A stretch of 64,000 bases of DNA, from assembly GCA_947650365.1 (NCBI GenBank), contig OX393551.1, forward strand, positions 93,470,697-93,534,696. Reading direction: 5' to 3'. Within the stretch, counting starts at the first letter, position 1; each line of letters begins with the position of its first letter. Below the pieces are notes generated by a model. That model was given only the letters and a program-made list of their open reading frames with translations, was not told where the DNA came from and did not search any database. A program made the translations under genes and the position numbers. This DNA is from Chamaelirium japonicum (taxonomy: Eukaryota; Streptophyta; Magnoliopsida; Liliales; Melanthiaceae). Below, in pieces: positions 1 to 10,656 of the stretch.

Positions 1-89
1 TTTCGCCTGGTCGCGACTGTTCGCCTGGTTTTGCGCTTGCTACGGATGGATGCCACGTGTACCTACAAAAACACGCGATTTGATATGGT

Positions 90-140
90 GAAGACACGTG
101 TCTTCTCGATTTGCGCACCTATTTTACCCTGGGTATATAA
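90..140 (+). promoter_or_regulatory. Putative promoter of the antisense gene: G-box palindrome and TATA box
   Basis: Positions 1-239 hold no gene and look like the promoter and 5' leader of the gene starting at 240. A TATATAA box lies at 134-140, about 100 bases before the ATG. Upstream, 90-105 is a perfect 16-base palindrome, GAAGACACGTGTCTTC, centred on a CACGTG G-box; a second CACGTG lies at 53-58. G-boxes bind plant bZIP and bHLH factors. The leader (150-239) is recognisably related to the region just right of 22152 on the minus strand, which precedes the same kind of gene in element B. Confidence 0.5.
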
Positions 141-239
141 GTTTCACTGGCTGTTATTTTTCGCCTCACGCTTCCAAAAATTTTCGAAGTCCAGATCCTT
201 TGCTTCCTTCTTCTTGCTCATTTCCTTTCGATCGGTTAA

Positions 240-3081
240 ATGGCATCTTCGGGCAGTTCAAAGAAGAGCTTTGTTCCTTCTAAGAGGAAGGGCAAGGAAG
301 TTGTCGAGGTTTCTTCTGCTCCGAAGGGACGAGGCAAAGGCAGGGCCGAATTGATTGAGCTTGGCCAACTAGGCAAGAGGCACCAAGGAGTAGGATTTGC
401 TACTGCACCGTCAAGGCCAGAGCAGATCCCCAAGGCCAAATTTGTTCTCTGCCCGCAGATACCTCTGGAGGCGGAGCCTGAGTTTGGGTACAATATCGGC
501 AGTAAGCTAACAGATGCGAAGAGGGAGAAGCTGCATGAGTTGCTGTCATTCTTCACAGAGGGAAAGGCTCGACCAGCGCTTCCGGGTGTTCTCTCTGCTT
601 TCGGTGTTGACAGGCGGACAGTCTTTGTCTCGTGGGCGAGCAAAGAGCAAGTGATGGGAACCATGATTACGATCGGCAAGCTCAACTGTGGACTGCGCCT
701 TCCGCTACCGCCTTTCGCCGCGAGGCTGCTGAACGTTTCCGGTCTCTGTCCCGGGCAAGTGACTGGGAACTCCTGGAGGATCATCTACGCTTTCTGTCGC
801 GTAGAGTCGGATTTCCAGAAGGAGCTTAGGGAATGCTACTCCAGCATCCCTGCAGGTGAAGAAGCCCGAATCGAACTAGGGTATTTCTTCTATCACTACC
901 GATGGGCTTGGAGGAAGGACAGCCCGTTCTACTACTTGACAGGTGTCACTGCCCTCCGCCCGATCTCCGATACCGTCGGTTCTGACAAGCTCTATACTGA
1001 CTGGCCGTTGTCGATATCTGGTGCCTGGACTCCTATGTCTGTTCCAGAGGTTCCTCGATTCAAGGTGCACAAGGAGACTGATATATACTGCACAGGAGGA
1101 GCTCTCTCTTGGGCTCCAGAACGAGTAGGGGCCCTCGACAATCTCTTTTTGGAGTTAACGTGCGGGACCCGATCTTGGAGGCAATTCTCGAATTGCCCAG
1201 TCCGACACGGCAAGGCCAACCTCCTCCACCGATCGAAGCTTCGATATAAAGACAATGAGGTAATCTACTCTGATTATGAGGAGGACCCTCAGTCTGGAAA
1301 AATTGTTAGAAAGCTTCGATTCGAAAAGAAGGCTTATGCAGCCAGGCGCGCGCTTCCCTCAAAGGAGAGATTGGTGATTCCAAAGGGCCCGGCGAAGAAG
1401 AAGAGAAAAATCCTCATCAGACAGGAGGATGAGGAGAAAAAGAAGGATGAAGATGAAGAAGAGGAGGTAGAGAGGGAGGAGGGCGGAGATGAGGAGGATG
1501 AAGGCACAGGCAGCGATGGAGAAGATGGAGAGGAGGATGATAATGAAGATGATGATGATGATGATGGGGGTGGTGAGGAAGAGATTCCTCCCACCCCCAC
1601 TGATGGTGGTCATGGACATGGGGGTGGTGAGGAAGAAATTCCTCCCACCCCCACTGATGGTGGTCATGGACATGGGGGTGGTGAGGAAGAAATTCCTCCC
1701 ACCCCCACTGGTGGTGTTGACGAGGAATCGCAGCCTATCCTCATAGACGAGGGTAAGGCTCGAAGGATGGAGGGAGTTATGGACGCCACGGGAGATGGCT
1801 CCAGGGTGATTCCCACCTACGACTTTGGGGCGTTGAAGAAGAACCCCCTGCGTTTCAAGATCAGGATATCGGGGAGTGGTGGGGTTGGAAGCAACCCCAC
1901 ACCCCTCGATCAGATACCTCCTGAGGTTCCCCTTCTCGAAGGGGCAACAACTACAAGTGGGGGTGTGGAGGTTGAACAACCCCCACCACCCTCACGATCT
2001 CTGGCTGAAGAAGTAGCTGCCATGGTGGCAGGGCTCGACCATCCGAGCGGACGAGAAGACGAAGTGGGAGCCTCACCTCCTCGGGATGTTCCCTCTCCTG
2101 CTCACATGGAGAGAGGAAGCCGGGTGGGTGATGCTACCCCTCAACCCTTGCCAGAGCCAACCCCCACCTGGGAGAAGTCGACCCCCAAGGGTAAGAGCTC
2201 CGATCGTGGAAAGGGAAAGGCTCCTCAGGTCGAGGCTTCAGGTACCTGTACTGACTTACCTTGATTGACTTGCCGTTGAAGCTCGAAAATATTCTAACAC
2301 TTTGATCTCTCGTTGATTGCAGGTGCGCCTGTTGGCTCGACCCCAAAGATGAAGAGTTTGGGTGACGTTGACATCAACCACCCCACAGTCGTGATCCGGA
2401 AACTCTGCAATCTTCCAGGGGCTACTCTGGATGAAGCTTTCGACAGGCTCGAACTGGTGGTAAGTGCATCTTGCTCGAAGGATCATCTGAATTGCATCTT
2501 CAGAATAATTCTAACTCTTTGTCCATTTGCAGAACTCAGCTTGTTTGAGAATCGCAAGCAAGCTCTCCAGGAAGGCAGGAGAACGGGAATCCGCCTCCGA
2601 GGTGACCCGTTTGACAGCTGAACTGAAGGCTGTGAGCGAGGAAAGAGATGGGCTGAGGGAGCTTCTGAGTTCAAAGAAACAATCTCTCAAGGCCAAGATC
2701 GAGGATCTCCGCAAGGGGAAGCTGGAGATCAAGGGGCTGCAGGATCGTTGCGAGGCGCAGAGTCACGAGCTTGAATCCTTGAAGAATCGACTCTCCAAGG
2801 TTGAGGGCGTGTCCTGCGGTCGCACTATCGAGATCAAGGAGTTAAAGGAACAACTTGCTACTCAGCACGCTGCCTTCACTGCCAGAGAGGAGACTTCCAA
2901 GAAGGCACTGGAGCATGCGCTGTCTGAATGCAAGGTTTACAAGGAAACAGCTGAGAAGGCGGCAGAGGCACTCAGGGTACACGTCAGCAGTGTCCGATCT
3001 TCGAAAACTTCGGTTGCGAGCAAGCCTCGTGGCGATTCTGAAGGAGAGAAGTCACGTGCTCCAAGCGTAGCCAAACCCTGA
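240..3081 (+). CDS. Antisense accessory gene of Tat element A (putative gypsy-type transposon protein, coiled-coil C terminus)
   Basis: This gene lies antisense to gag-pol, between pol and the missing 3' LTR. I read three coding segments, 240-2241, 2323-2459 and 2533-3081, separated by two short introns with GT-AG ends (about 81 and 73 bases), and the reading frame is kept across both. The product would be about 895 residues. The N-terminal third (residues about 60-290) resembles plant proteins annotated as putative gypsy-type transposon proteins, with a PLPPF-containing block followed by a conserved W/Y-rich stretch. Next come a K/E-rich and D/E-rich acidic region (residues about 390-450), three 18-residue repeats, and a proline-rich linker. 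The last segment is a long heptad-like coiled coil rich in E, K and L. Function is unknown. The start is chosen because the ATG follows a TATA box, and element B has a matching MASS start. Confidence 0.72.
1566..1713 (+). repeat. Three 54-bp tandem repeats inside the antisense gene
   Basis: Units begin at 1566, 1620 and 1674, the last incomplete. Each codes for GGGEEEIPPTPTDGGHGH and is preceded by a GAT-rich run coding for aspartates. Within each unit GGGGGTGG and GAGGAA are mirrored by TTCCTCCCACCCCC, so every unit can fold on itself. The same three repeats occur in the second copy at about 24387-24534. Confidence 0.85.
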
Positions 3082-3695
3082 TGTATTTCTACCTTTTCTT
3101 TGTTGTTCACACTTGTAAACTCCTGACATGTAGCAGTTCATCATTGTTCTTGGCAAATTTTGATAATAATAGAAATCTTTTTGGGTATTTGAAAATTGGA
3201 TGTCTCTTGAGTTGAATGCCTTTGAATCTTATGTTCTGGATAGCATTAGCATAGATACAATCTTTTGAATGTAAGGGATCGAGTCGCAATTCAAGCACCC
3301 AAACTTATTGCAACTTGAAAATTGAAACTTGAATTCGTACAACACTTGAATGTGAGGGGTTGAGTCGCAACTCAAGCACCCAAACCTGTTAAACGATGTA
3401 GAAATTGATTGAAATTGAATATTGAAATTTGAAAGTCAGTTTAACATTTGCCAGTAAGGGGTTGAGTCGCAACTCTAACACCCAAACTTGTTAAAAGACT
3501 TGGTAACTTGAATATGGTCAGTTTTTAACATTTGCTAGTAAGGGGTTGAGTCGCAACTCTAACTCCCCAACTTGTTAAAAGACCTGGTAATTTGAATATA
3601 GATAACTTGAAACTGCTTCAGAACTTGAATTGAAAAGCTGAACACTGGCACATTTGAAGACTTGAAAGAGATCTTTATTCATCACATAATTTACA
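3082..3695. repeat. Convergent 3' region with four hairpin-bearing direct repeats
   Basis: This gap lies between the 3' ends of the antisense gene (plus) and pol (minus). It holds four diverged direct repeats, near 3274-3300, 3356-3381, 3457-3484 and 3541-3568, spaced about 83, 101 and 84 bases. Each contains GAGTCGCAACTC (first copy GAGTCGCAATTC), a stem of GAGT and ACTC around a CGCA loop, followed by an A-rich ACCCAAAC block. The rest is rich in TTGAA motifs. The position suggests a role in 3' end formation of the two facing transcripts; that is inference. The same region recurs at 25903-26516. Confidence 0.7.
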
Positions 3696-6600
3696 TCAAG
3701 GATAGAACAGCTTGAGGTGTCTAGAATTCCAAGCTCGTGGCAACCTATCTCCTTCTGGTGAGATTAGTCGATAGGAGCCTTTGCCTCCAACTGACTCGAT
3801 GATGTATGGACCTTCCCAGTTGGGAGCAAGTTTCCCACTGCTGTGTTCTTTGGTGTTGTAGAAAACTGCTCTGAGAACTAAACTACCCACTGGGAACTGT
3901 CTTTTGTAGACTTTCTCGTCGTAGGCTCTTTTGATCTTCTGCTGGTACTTGGCCACACGAAGTGATGCTTGATCTCGTAATTCTTCGGAGAAGTCTAGAT
4001 CATTGATCCGAAGTTCTTCATTGATCCCTTCTTCAATGGCTTTGGTCTTCAAAGTGCTTGATATATTTTCTGTTGGGAGTACTGCTTCCGATCCGTATGT
4101 TAGACGAAAGGGTGAGAACCCTGTTGATCTTCTCGGAGTTGTGCGATACCCCCAAAGAACTTCAGGTAGGACTTGCTCCCACAATCCTTTCTTGTCGCTG
4201 AGTTTCTTCTTGAGTATACCAAGTATGACTCTATTTGAGGCTTCAGCTTGGCCATTGCATTGAGGATATCTTGGAGTTGAATAGAATAGCTTGATACCGT
4301 TGTTAAGGCAGAACTCTCGAAATTTGTCGGAATCAAATTGAGCTCCATTGTCAGCAACGAGAATTTGAGGTGTCCCAAATCTTGAGAAGATATTGTGCCG
4401 AATGAATTTGATCACTTCATCGTCAGTCTCTCGGAAGAGGGGCACAGCTTCAACCCATTTGGTGAAGTAATCTGTGGCCAGCAATAGATACTTCTTCTTG
4501 CTCGGAGTTGGAGGGAAAGGACCTAAGAAATCTAACCCCCACTGATGGAATGGCCAGGGACTAGATAGTTGATGAAGTTCATCTGCAGGGAGATGGATAG
4601 CTCGAGCGTGTCTTTGGCATGGCTCACATCTTTGAACTATTTGTTGAGCATCCCTTGCCATTGTTGGCCAGTAGTACCCTTGTAGCTTCGTCTTGGCTTC
4701 AAGAGATCTTCCTCCCGAATGATTTCCACAAACTCCGGAATGGATATCAATCAGGATTGCCTGTGCTTGCTCGGGACCAAGGCACTTGAGCAACATCCCG
4801 TTGTGAGATTTGAAATATAGATCTTCTCCTTGTAGAATGTAGCAGGGAAGTTTCCTTTGAAGTCTTCGGGTTTGATTTGGATCTTCAGGCATTTTGCCAT
4901 GTTTGAAGAAATCAAAGACTGATCGTCTCCAGTCTTCAGGCTCACTTGTAGTAGTGAGGTTCAATGCGAGTTGATCTCCACCCCCAGGTCTCTTTGTAGT
5001 AGCAAGGATCTGTTGATCGGGGATGGTCTTGGGCATTTCTTGATAATCAATTTGTATTTGTCTTCCTCCGAGTGAGTCTCCAAGGACGGAGGCAGCATTA
5101 GCTAGAGCATCTGCTTCACGATTCTCTGCTCTTGGAATTTGAACGAACTCAGTTATAGTAAAACGTTATTGAAGACGTCGTACTAAGGCCAAATAGAGTT
5201 GCATTCTTTCTTCACGAGCTGTGTATTCTCCATTGATTTGCCTTATGATCAATTGGGAGTCGCTGTAGACGATGATTCGATCTACCCCCAGGGATTCCGC
5301 CATTTCGAGTCCGGAAATGAGTGCTTCGTATTCGGCTTCGTTGTTGGTGGCGGTGAATCCGAGGAGAGTGGCCTTCTGAAGATGATCAAGTTCAGGGGAT
5401 ACCAAGACTATCCCAGTTCCTGAACCGATCGCGCTTGAAGCTCTATCAGTGTATAGCTTCCATGGAGGAGTTGCAGCGATAGCTTCGAGACTTGGATCAA
5501 TTCTTGTTGCAAGGTTGATCGGAGTATTGTTCTCATCTTCTAAGCGCATGTCGACATCTTCTTCCCAAGTGATGGGGTCTTCAACTGGAAAATCAGCTAG
5601 AAAATCAGCAACAGCTTGACCTTTAATGGAAGTGCGAGATTCGAACTGAATCCCCAGAGCACTCATTTCGATCACCCATTTGGTCATTCGACCAGCTCGA
5701 CCAGCTTTGTCAATGATATCTTTGAGTGAGTGTTCTGAAATGACAGTGATCTGGTGGGAGACGAAGTATGGTTGGAGACGACGCGATGCAGTGAGTAAGG
5801 CCAGGATGACCTTCTCAGTTTTTGAATAGCGAGTTTCAGCCGAAAGAAGAGTGTGGCTGATATAGTAGACTGGATGCTCAAAGCCTTCTCTTCTACTGAC
5901 TAAGACTGCACTGATTGCTTGATCAGTTACGGCGAGATAGAGCCATAAGTCTTCTTTTGGCAATGGAGCAGTCAGGATAGGAGCTTGCACCAGATATTTC
6001 TTGATGCTTTGAAATGCTTCTTCACAGATTGGACTCCAGCCAGATGTATCCGCCTTTCGTAGTTTGTCGAAGAGGGGTTTGCACTTGTCGGAAGATTTTG
6101 AGATGAATCGATTGAGTGCTGCTAACCTTCCAGTGAGGCGTTGAACTTCTTTTCGATTTGTAGGTGAAGGCATATCGATGATGGCTCGAATTTGATCGGG
6201 ATTGGCTTCAATACCCCTCCTGGTCACAAGATGACCCAGGAATTTGCCAGATTGAACTCCAAAAGCGCACTTGGCTGGGTTGAGCTTCATACGATATTTT
6301 CGAAGAACTTGAAAGGTTTCTATCAGATCAGAAAGGTGCTTGCTCCGAATGGAACTCTTGGTGAGGAGATCATCGACGTAGACTTCGACGTTGCGACCGA
6401 TCTGATCTTCGAACATTTTTGTGACTAACCTTTGATAGGTAGATCCAGCATTTTTGAGGCCGAATGGCATTACATTGTAGTAGTAGAGACCTCGGCTAGT
6501 CACGAAGCAAGTCTTCTCTTGATCGTCTGGATGAAGTGGAATTTGATTATATCCAGAATACCCATCCATGAAGGACAATAGCTCGTGGCCAGCAGTGGCA

Positions 6601-6953
6601 TCGACGAGTTTATCGATCCTTGGCATGGGAAATGGGTCTTTAGGGCAAGCCTTGTTGAGGTTGGTGAAGTCGATACAGACTCGGACTTTCCCATTCTTCT
6701 TTAGAACAGCAACAATGTTAGAGATCCAAGTAGGATACTCTACTTCACGGATGAAACCTGCTGCGAGTAGCTTGGTGATTTCTTCTTGAACAGCAACTTG
6801 CAGCTCTGGTCGGATGGTGCGTGGCTTTTGCTTGACAGGCTTCATTTCTTCTTTGATTGCAAGTCGATGGCAAGCGTCATCTGGATTGATACCAGGCATG
6901 TCTTCGAAACACCAGGCGAAGACGTCGATATTGGACTGGAGGAAGGATACCAT
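3696..6953 (-). pseudogene. Fossil pol of element A, copy 1 (RT, RNase H, second RNase H, integrase)
   Basis: The domains along the minus strand are: reverse transcriptase with a YVDD box; a gypsy-type RNase H; a second, archaeal-like RNase H; an HHCC-type zinc domain; and the integrase core with its acidic positions in GLDFLGP, VADNGAQFD and NGQAEASN contexts. The double RNase H places it in the Tat lineage. This copy is broken, with about one interruption inside pol, and it is cut off from its gag-pro by the CACTA element. The sister copy at 26517-29774 reads open throughout. No chromodomain is visible after the integrase. Confidence 0.9.
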
Positions 6954-7204
6954 GTCTTGCGCTTCTGCGTCGCTAAGACCGGTACCAATAAATGTTTGTC
7001 GAGGGAGATCTCCACTGCCAATGTTGATAGGGATGATTTCTTCAATTGAAGGTGATGTTTCCCATTCGATTGGTGGAGGTTCGGTCAGCGGAATCTCCTT
7101 TGATTGCTATTTGGAAGAGGGACCAGATTCATCTCGTGGCCGCTTTGGAGGAGCAATATTGATCTTTCGATCTGTTTTAGCCGCAGCAGCCTCACAAGAC
7201 CTTC

Positions 7205-7207
7205 CAG
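7205..7207. repeat. CACTA target-site duplication, left (CAG)
   Basis: CAG directly precedes the CACTA terminus and is repeated at 18710-18712. The sister copy of element A has a single CAG at the matching uninterrupted site (about 30026-30028), which proves this is a 3-bp target-site duplication. Confidence 0.97.
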
Positions 7208-7236
7208 CACTACACCAAAACAGGGTTTTCCTCACG
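7208..7236 (+). repeat. CACTA terminal inverted repeat, left
   Basis: 29 bases, identical in inverted orientation to 18681-18709. It starts with the CACTA signature that names the superfamily. Identity ends sharply after ...CCTCACG on both sides. Confidence 0.97.
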
Positions 7237-7545
7237 TTTATAACCGTTATAATTTTTTTTGCTAACGGTTACATCCGTGAGTAATATGGCGTCACAAATT
7301 TTAGTCACGGATATAGCCACGGTTATATCCGTTATAATTAATCACATTGTCACGGATATAACCGTGGGTATTAATCCATATTCTCACGGTTATATCCGTC
7401 GCAATATACCATACTGTGATAGTTACCATCTCAACTGTCACGCATATAACCGTGAGTAAGTTGCCTACGTTTTTTTTTTAAAATTCGACCGTTGGAATTA
7501 CTAACGATTGTGTTCAGTTTTGTCATGGTTATAACCGTGACAAAC
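7237..7545. repeat. CACTA subterminal repeats, left end
   Basis: About a dozen copies of a short motif close to TCACGGTTATAACCGTGA, in both orientations and often near-palindromic, alternate with AT-rich spacers. In En/Spm, subterminal motifs bind TnpA and help bring the ends together; the same role is inferred here. Confidence 0.85.
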
Positions 7546-7925
7546 ATTATGAAAAAAAAAACCAGAATGCTTGAGTTCCTGAATCACAAACAAAAAGAGT
7601 AGATGTGATCTTCACACATAATCGTCACATATGCATGAGCAACGGAGGGATCATCGAAGGTTGATGGTGGGCCAAGAAATCAAGAACTATCAAGCATCGC
7701 AAACCAACTTCCAACACACATTAATCAAATTATCATTTCCATCATTTTATAAATCACAAAAAAAATGGTACATTTAGCAACACCACGTATAAACTCTTTA
7801 GTAATTAAACTCCATGACATTACTCTCTCTGTACCAAAATTTTTGAATCCTTCTTTCACTCAGAGTTCCTCTAATACAAAAACCTTTCTCCAAAAAAATA
7901 AATGTCAGCGATTAGAATTCAAACA
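7546..7925. other. CACTA internal stretch without recognised features
   Basis: AT-rich sequence between the subterminal repeats and the first captured gene piece. The plus-strand reading frame that opens near 7765 has no recognisable family and overlaps the antisense gene fragment at its right side. I see nothing I can name. Confidence 0.5.
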
Positions 7926-8040
7926 ACATCAGTGGCTTTCTAAGTGGTTTCAGTGGATCAGCGATTTTCTCGGACCTAGCATCACTCTATGCTTTCGCGA
8001 TCGTTCGTTTCATATCGTCGTCGCCGTCGTCGTACATGTT
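7926..8040 (-). pseudogene. Captured exon piece resembling an SGS-domain (CacyBP/SGT1-like) protein
   Basis: Read on the minus strand, the piece starts after a possible 3' splice site (CATCAG at 8041-8046). It codes for NMYDDGDDDMKRTIAKA, then a stop, then SDARSEKIADPLK. This strongly resembles the end of SGS-domain proteins, for example the calcyclin-binding-protein type with its YEDGDDDMKRTINKAW motif. The stop replaces the tryptophan usual at that point, consistent with TGG to TAG. Only this one exon-sized piece is visible, so it is a dead fragment carried by the CACTA element. The family call rests on one short motif. Confidence 0.55.
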
Positions 8041-8199
8041 CTGATGAACAGGTGATTTATTTGACGATTTTCAGAACATACTGGACTTGCATGTGCTGTA
8101 ATAAAAACAATCAGTAAAAAAAAGTTATTTTATAGCAATCTTGGCAATAATGTGAATTGGATGCGGTGATCACCTGTAATAACTCGGTTTTTTCGGCTG

Positions 8200-9520
8200 A
8201 GACTCATCTACAAGCTCAGCAACACAATCTTCCTTCATCTCTCAATTTTGGCATATCGTTTTGGAGAAGAGCCGCAACACCATCGGCAGAGGAAGTCGAA
8301 AACTTGCTCCTCAGCTTCATCTTCTTCACCTACTCGCTCGAATAGATGAATATCTTCCTCACCATCTGACAGAAGTCTTTCATTAAAAACATAAAATTTC
8401 CACCATTATTTGATCGAAATCTAACAAATTCCCCATTTTTACCAATCAAAATCGACATTGAAATCATCACGTAAAAACCTAAATGCCGGATCATTCCATA
8501 ACATTAATTGCTATATGGATTACCAACAATTCAAATGAGGGCATCAGACTCATGAGAGGGGGGGGGCTTTACCTTGGTGCGGCTCCTGGTAGAACAATTA
8601 TCCCTGCTCTGGATGTCCTTTGGAGATGCCTGTGATCCTTGCTTCTGCTCCTTTGAGACCTTGAAGACCCCGACTGTTGGACATGATAATCCCCTGAAGT
8701 AGTGGCTTTAACAGGAGGATCCTCAGTGCTCACGCTCGAAATGGTGCCAGGGCCCATCGTCGCTGTAGGTGAAGCTATAGTGCTGCTCGAGCAATTGACC
8801 AGCTCAATCCCAAACAACCGGCATCCATCGCCTAGGCCGGGTTTCTTCGGTTCTTCATTACTGCCGTCAGACTACTTCGGCATGTGCTCCTCCGTGGTGA
8901 TGTAGTCAGCAAATACTAGTGACGTAGGGATGGCAGCATTCGACTCTTCATCCATATCTTGAAACAGCTGCAGCGACACATCGGTAGGCGAAGATGCTGG
9001 GCTCTTTGATAAGGAATGGAGGTCCTTCAACCAACCGTCCGATGCTCTCTTTGATAAGGAATGAAACTCTCTCCGACCACTGAATGCTGGAGGCTTCATC
9101 CCATTTAATCTGGAGTATTTTGATGTTACAAGCCAAGACAAGCAAGAGACGAATGAGGGCAATGGAAGGAGGTATTATCAAAAACCTTCAATGATCTCTA
9201 CTTGGAACCTTTCCACTGTGATGAGATATCCCCAGCCCCTACTATAGTTCCACTAAATCTGAGAAATGAAAACAGAACATTAACCAATATACATGATCAT
9301 AAAAGAAAAAAACTCTTGGCCATTTATGATTGAAGCCAATTCGAAATGAGAGGACCCATCTAACTGACCATTCGATCACGAAATGACGGTAGAATTACCT
9401 CTTTTCCGGAACATCTTCACATTCAAATCTCATCTTGAATCTCATACCGACCGTGATTCCGTTCTTGACGGCTTCCAAATACTTGTTCACGCCCACAATG
9501 AATTGGCTACTCCTGGTTTA
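8200..9520 (-). pseudogene. Captured multi-exon fragment of an auxin response factor (ARF) gene
   Basis: Exon-like blocks appear on the minus strand in ARF order. 9399-about 9520 reads [13 protein letters not shown] followed by [18 protein letters not shown]. 9186-9258 reads FSGTIVGAGDISSQW and RSLK. 8573-9109 begins IKWDEASSIQWSERVSF, includes CRLFGIELV, and ends in a basic RSRTK block. About 8200-8365 reads MVRKIFIYSSE, typical of the C-terminal PB1 domain. ARFs are plant transcription factors that bind auxin-response elements; this piece spans the ARF middle domain to PB1 and lacks the B3 DNA-binding domain. The introns between blocks keep GT-AG ends and frame (for example 9259-9398), so genomic DNA was captured, not a cDNA. 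Stops occur where a W or E is expected, the large exon is frame-shifted, and the first half of PB1 is not seen: a pseudogene. Confidence 0.85.
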
Positions 9521-10656
9521 CACGAACACAAAACTTGGGTGTCTGGTTGAGAAATGAAGTACCCCAAGTAGTGGGTTTTATTTTTCTGGGTCCTGTTGCT
9601 GAAAAGCTTGGGTCAAATTCCTAGGAATTCCAATTCCCAGGAAATAAGCCCAGCATAAGAAACTGACTGGGGATTCGTCTGAGCTATCTACAGACAAAGT
9701 AACATGAGAGAAATCTATAGAAATAGTTGGCAGAAATGAAAAGACACAAAAGAATCCAAAGAAATGGTAAGAATGCTTTGCTTCCCTTCCTAGCTGAGCA
9801 ATATGGATCCCAAAATATTACGGAACCGGCCTCGTGCCCATCATTTAGCCTCCAACTTAATGATCTATGTTTGTGGAATTTTCAAGTCTCAGATTTGTCC
9901 GGCAGATACCACCGCCATCCCTCGTCAATTGCAGGTCACCGAAGAGAACAACATCACTCAAGCTTGTTGATATAGGAAACTAGTAGGCATACCGATGGAG
10001 CATTACCTGGAAATGGATGTGAGAAAAAAAAATCATTAAGGTAACTATGTTACATATCACTGGTATTATTTTTATTTACAAGTGGGCTATTATGGCATAG
10101 ATCAGATGCAAAGTTCAGATACTAATATACTTCATTGCCAAGCCAATGTATATCAAGTGGGCTCACCAAAGAGGATGACATCCAAGCTTTTGTTTCGCAA
10201 GTACTCACAGAGCAGCATCTTCACCTCTCCTTGAATGCAACAACTTTAGAGCCTAACAAGATTCCTGTGTTGTAACCTTACAATTAGTACTATTCACACA
10301 ATATAATTCAATAAGGAAATTTCAAATTATATACAACATGATGAAAATTATCTACAATAGGATGGCTCACCTAAAAGCTTCTTCTTTCATCTACAACAAA
10401 TCCTGATCTACAATAGGATGGTTCATCGCAAGCTTCTTCTTTTCTCTACCGGTAAAAAAGATGATGAAGACAAGCAGAACACATACATATAGAGCATATG
10501 TCATAGCTAGAATCTTAAAGTTTGTATCCACAAGTTCAACAAGCTTACATTCTAAGATATTACAAACGACACCATATAGAGCATAGATCAGCACCATATA
10601 GAAGCAAAAATATGTGTCCAAGAGTAGATAAATGTCATAATAGTTTACAAACCAAG
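9521..10656. other. CACTA internal region between captured ARF piece and tnpA
   Basis: No convincing gene. A minus-strand stretch near 9880-9960 reads DVVLFGDLQL and faintly recalls the end of an ARF B3 region, but I do not trust it. Near 10345-10440 a block of about 57 bases is repeated (CTACAATAGGATGG followed by AAGCTTCTTCTTT). The part next to 10657 is probably the 3' untranslated region of tnpA. Confidence 0.45.

Noticed and set aside
1359-1979. Minus-strand open frame of about 200 codons opposite the acidic part of the antisense gene
   Set aside because: Shadow of the GAT/GAG-rich coding strand (serine, isoleucine and leucine runs); no family.
9880-9960. Possible ARF B3 end (DVVLFGDLQL) upstream of the captured ARF piece
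   Set aside because: Only a few residues agree and the following residues do not fit. Kept out of the pseudogene call.
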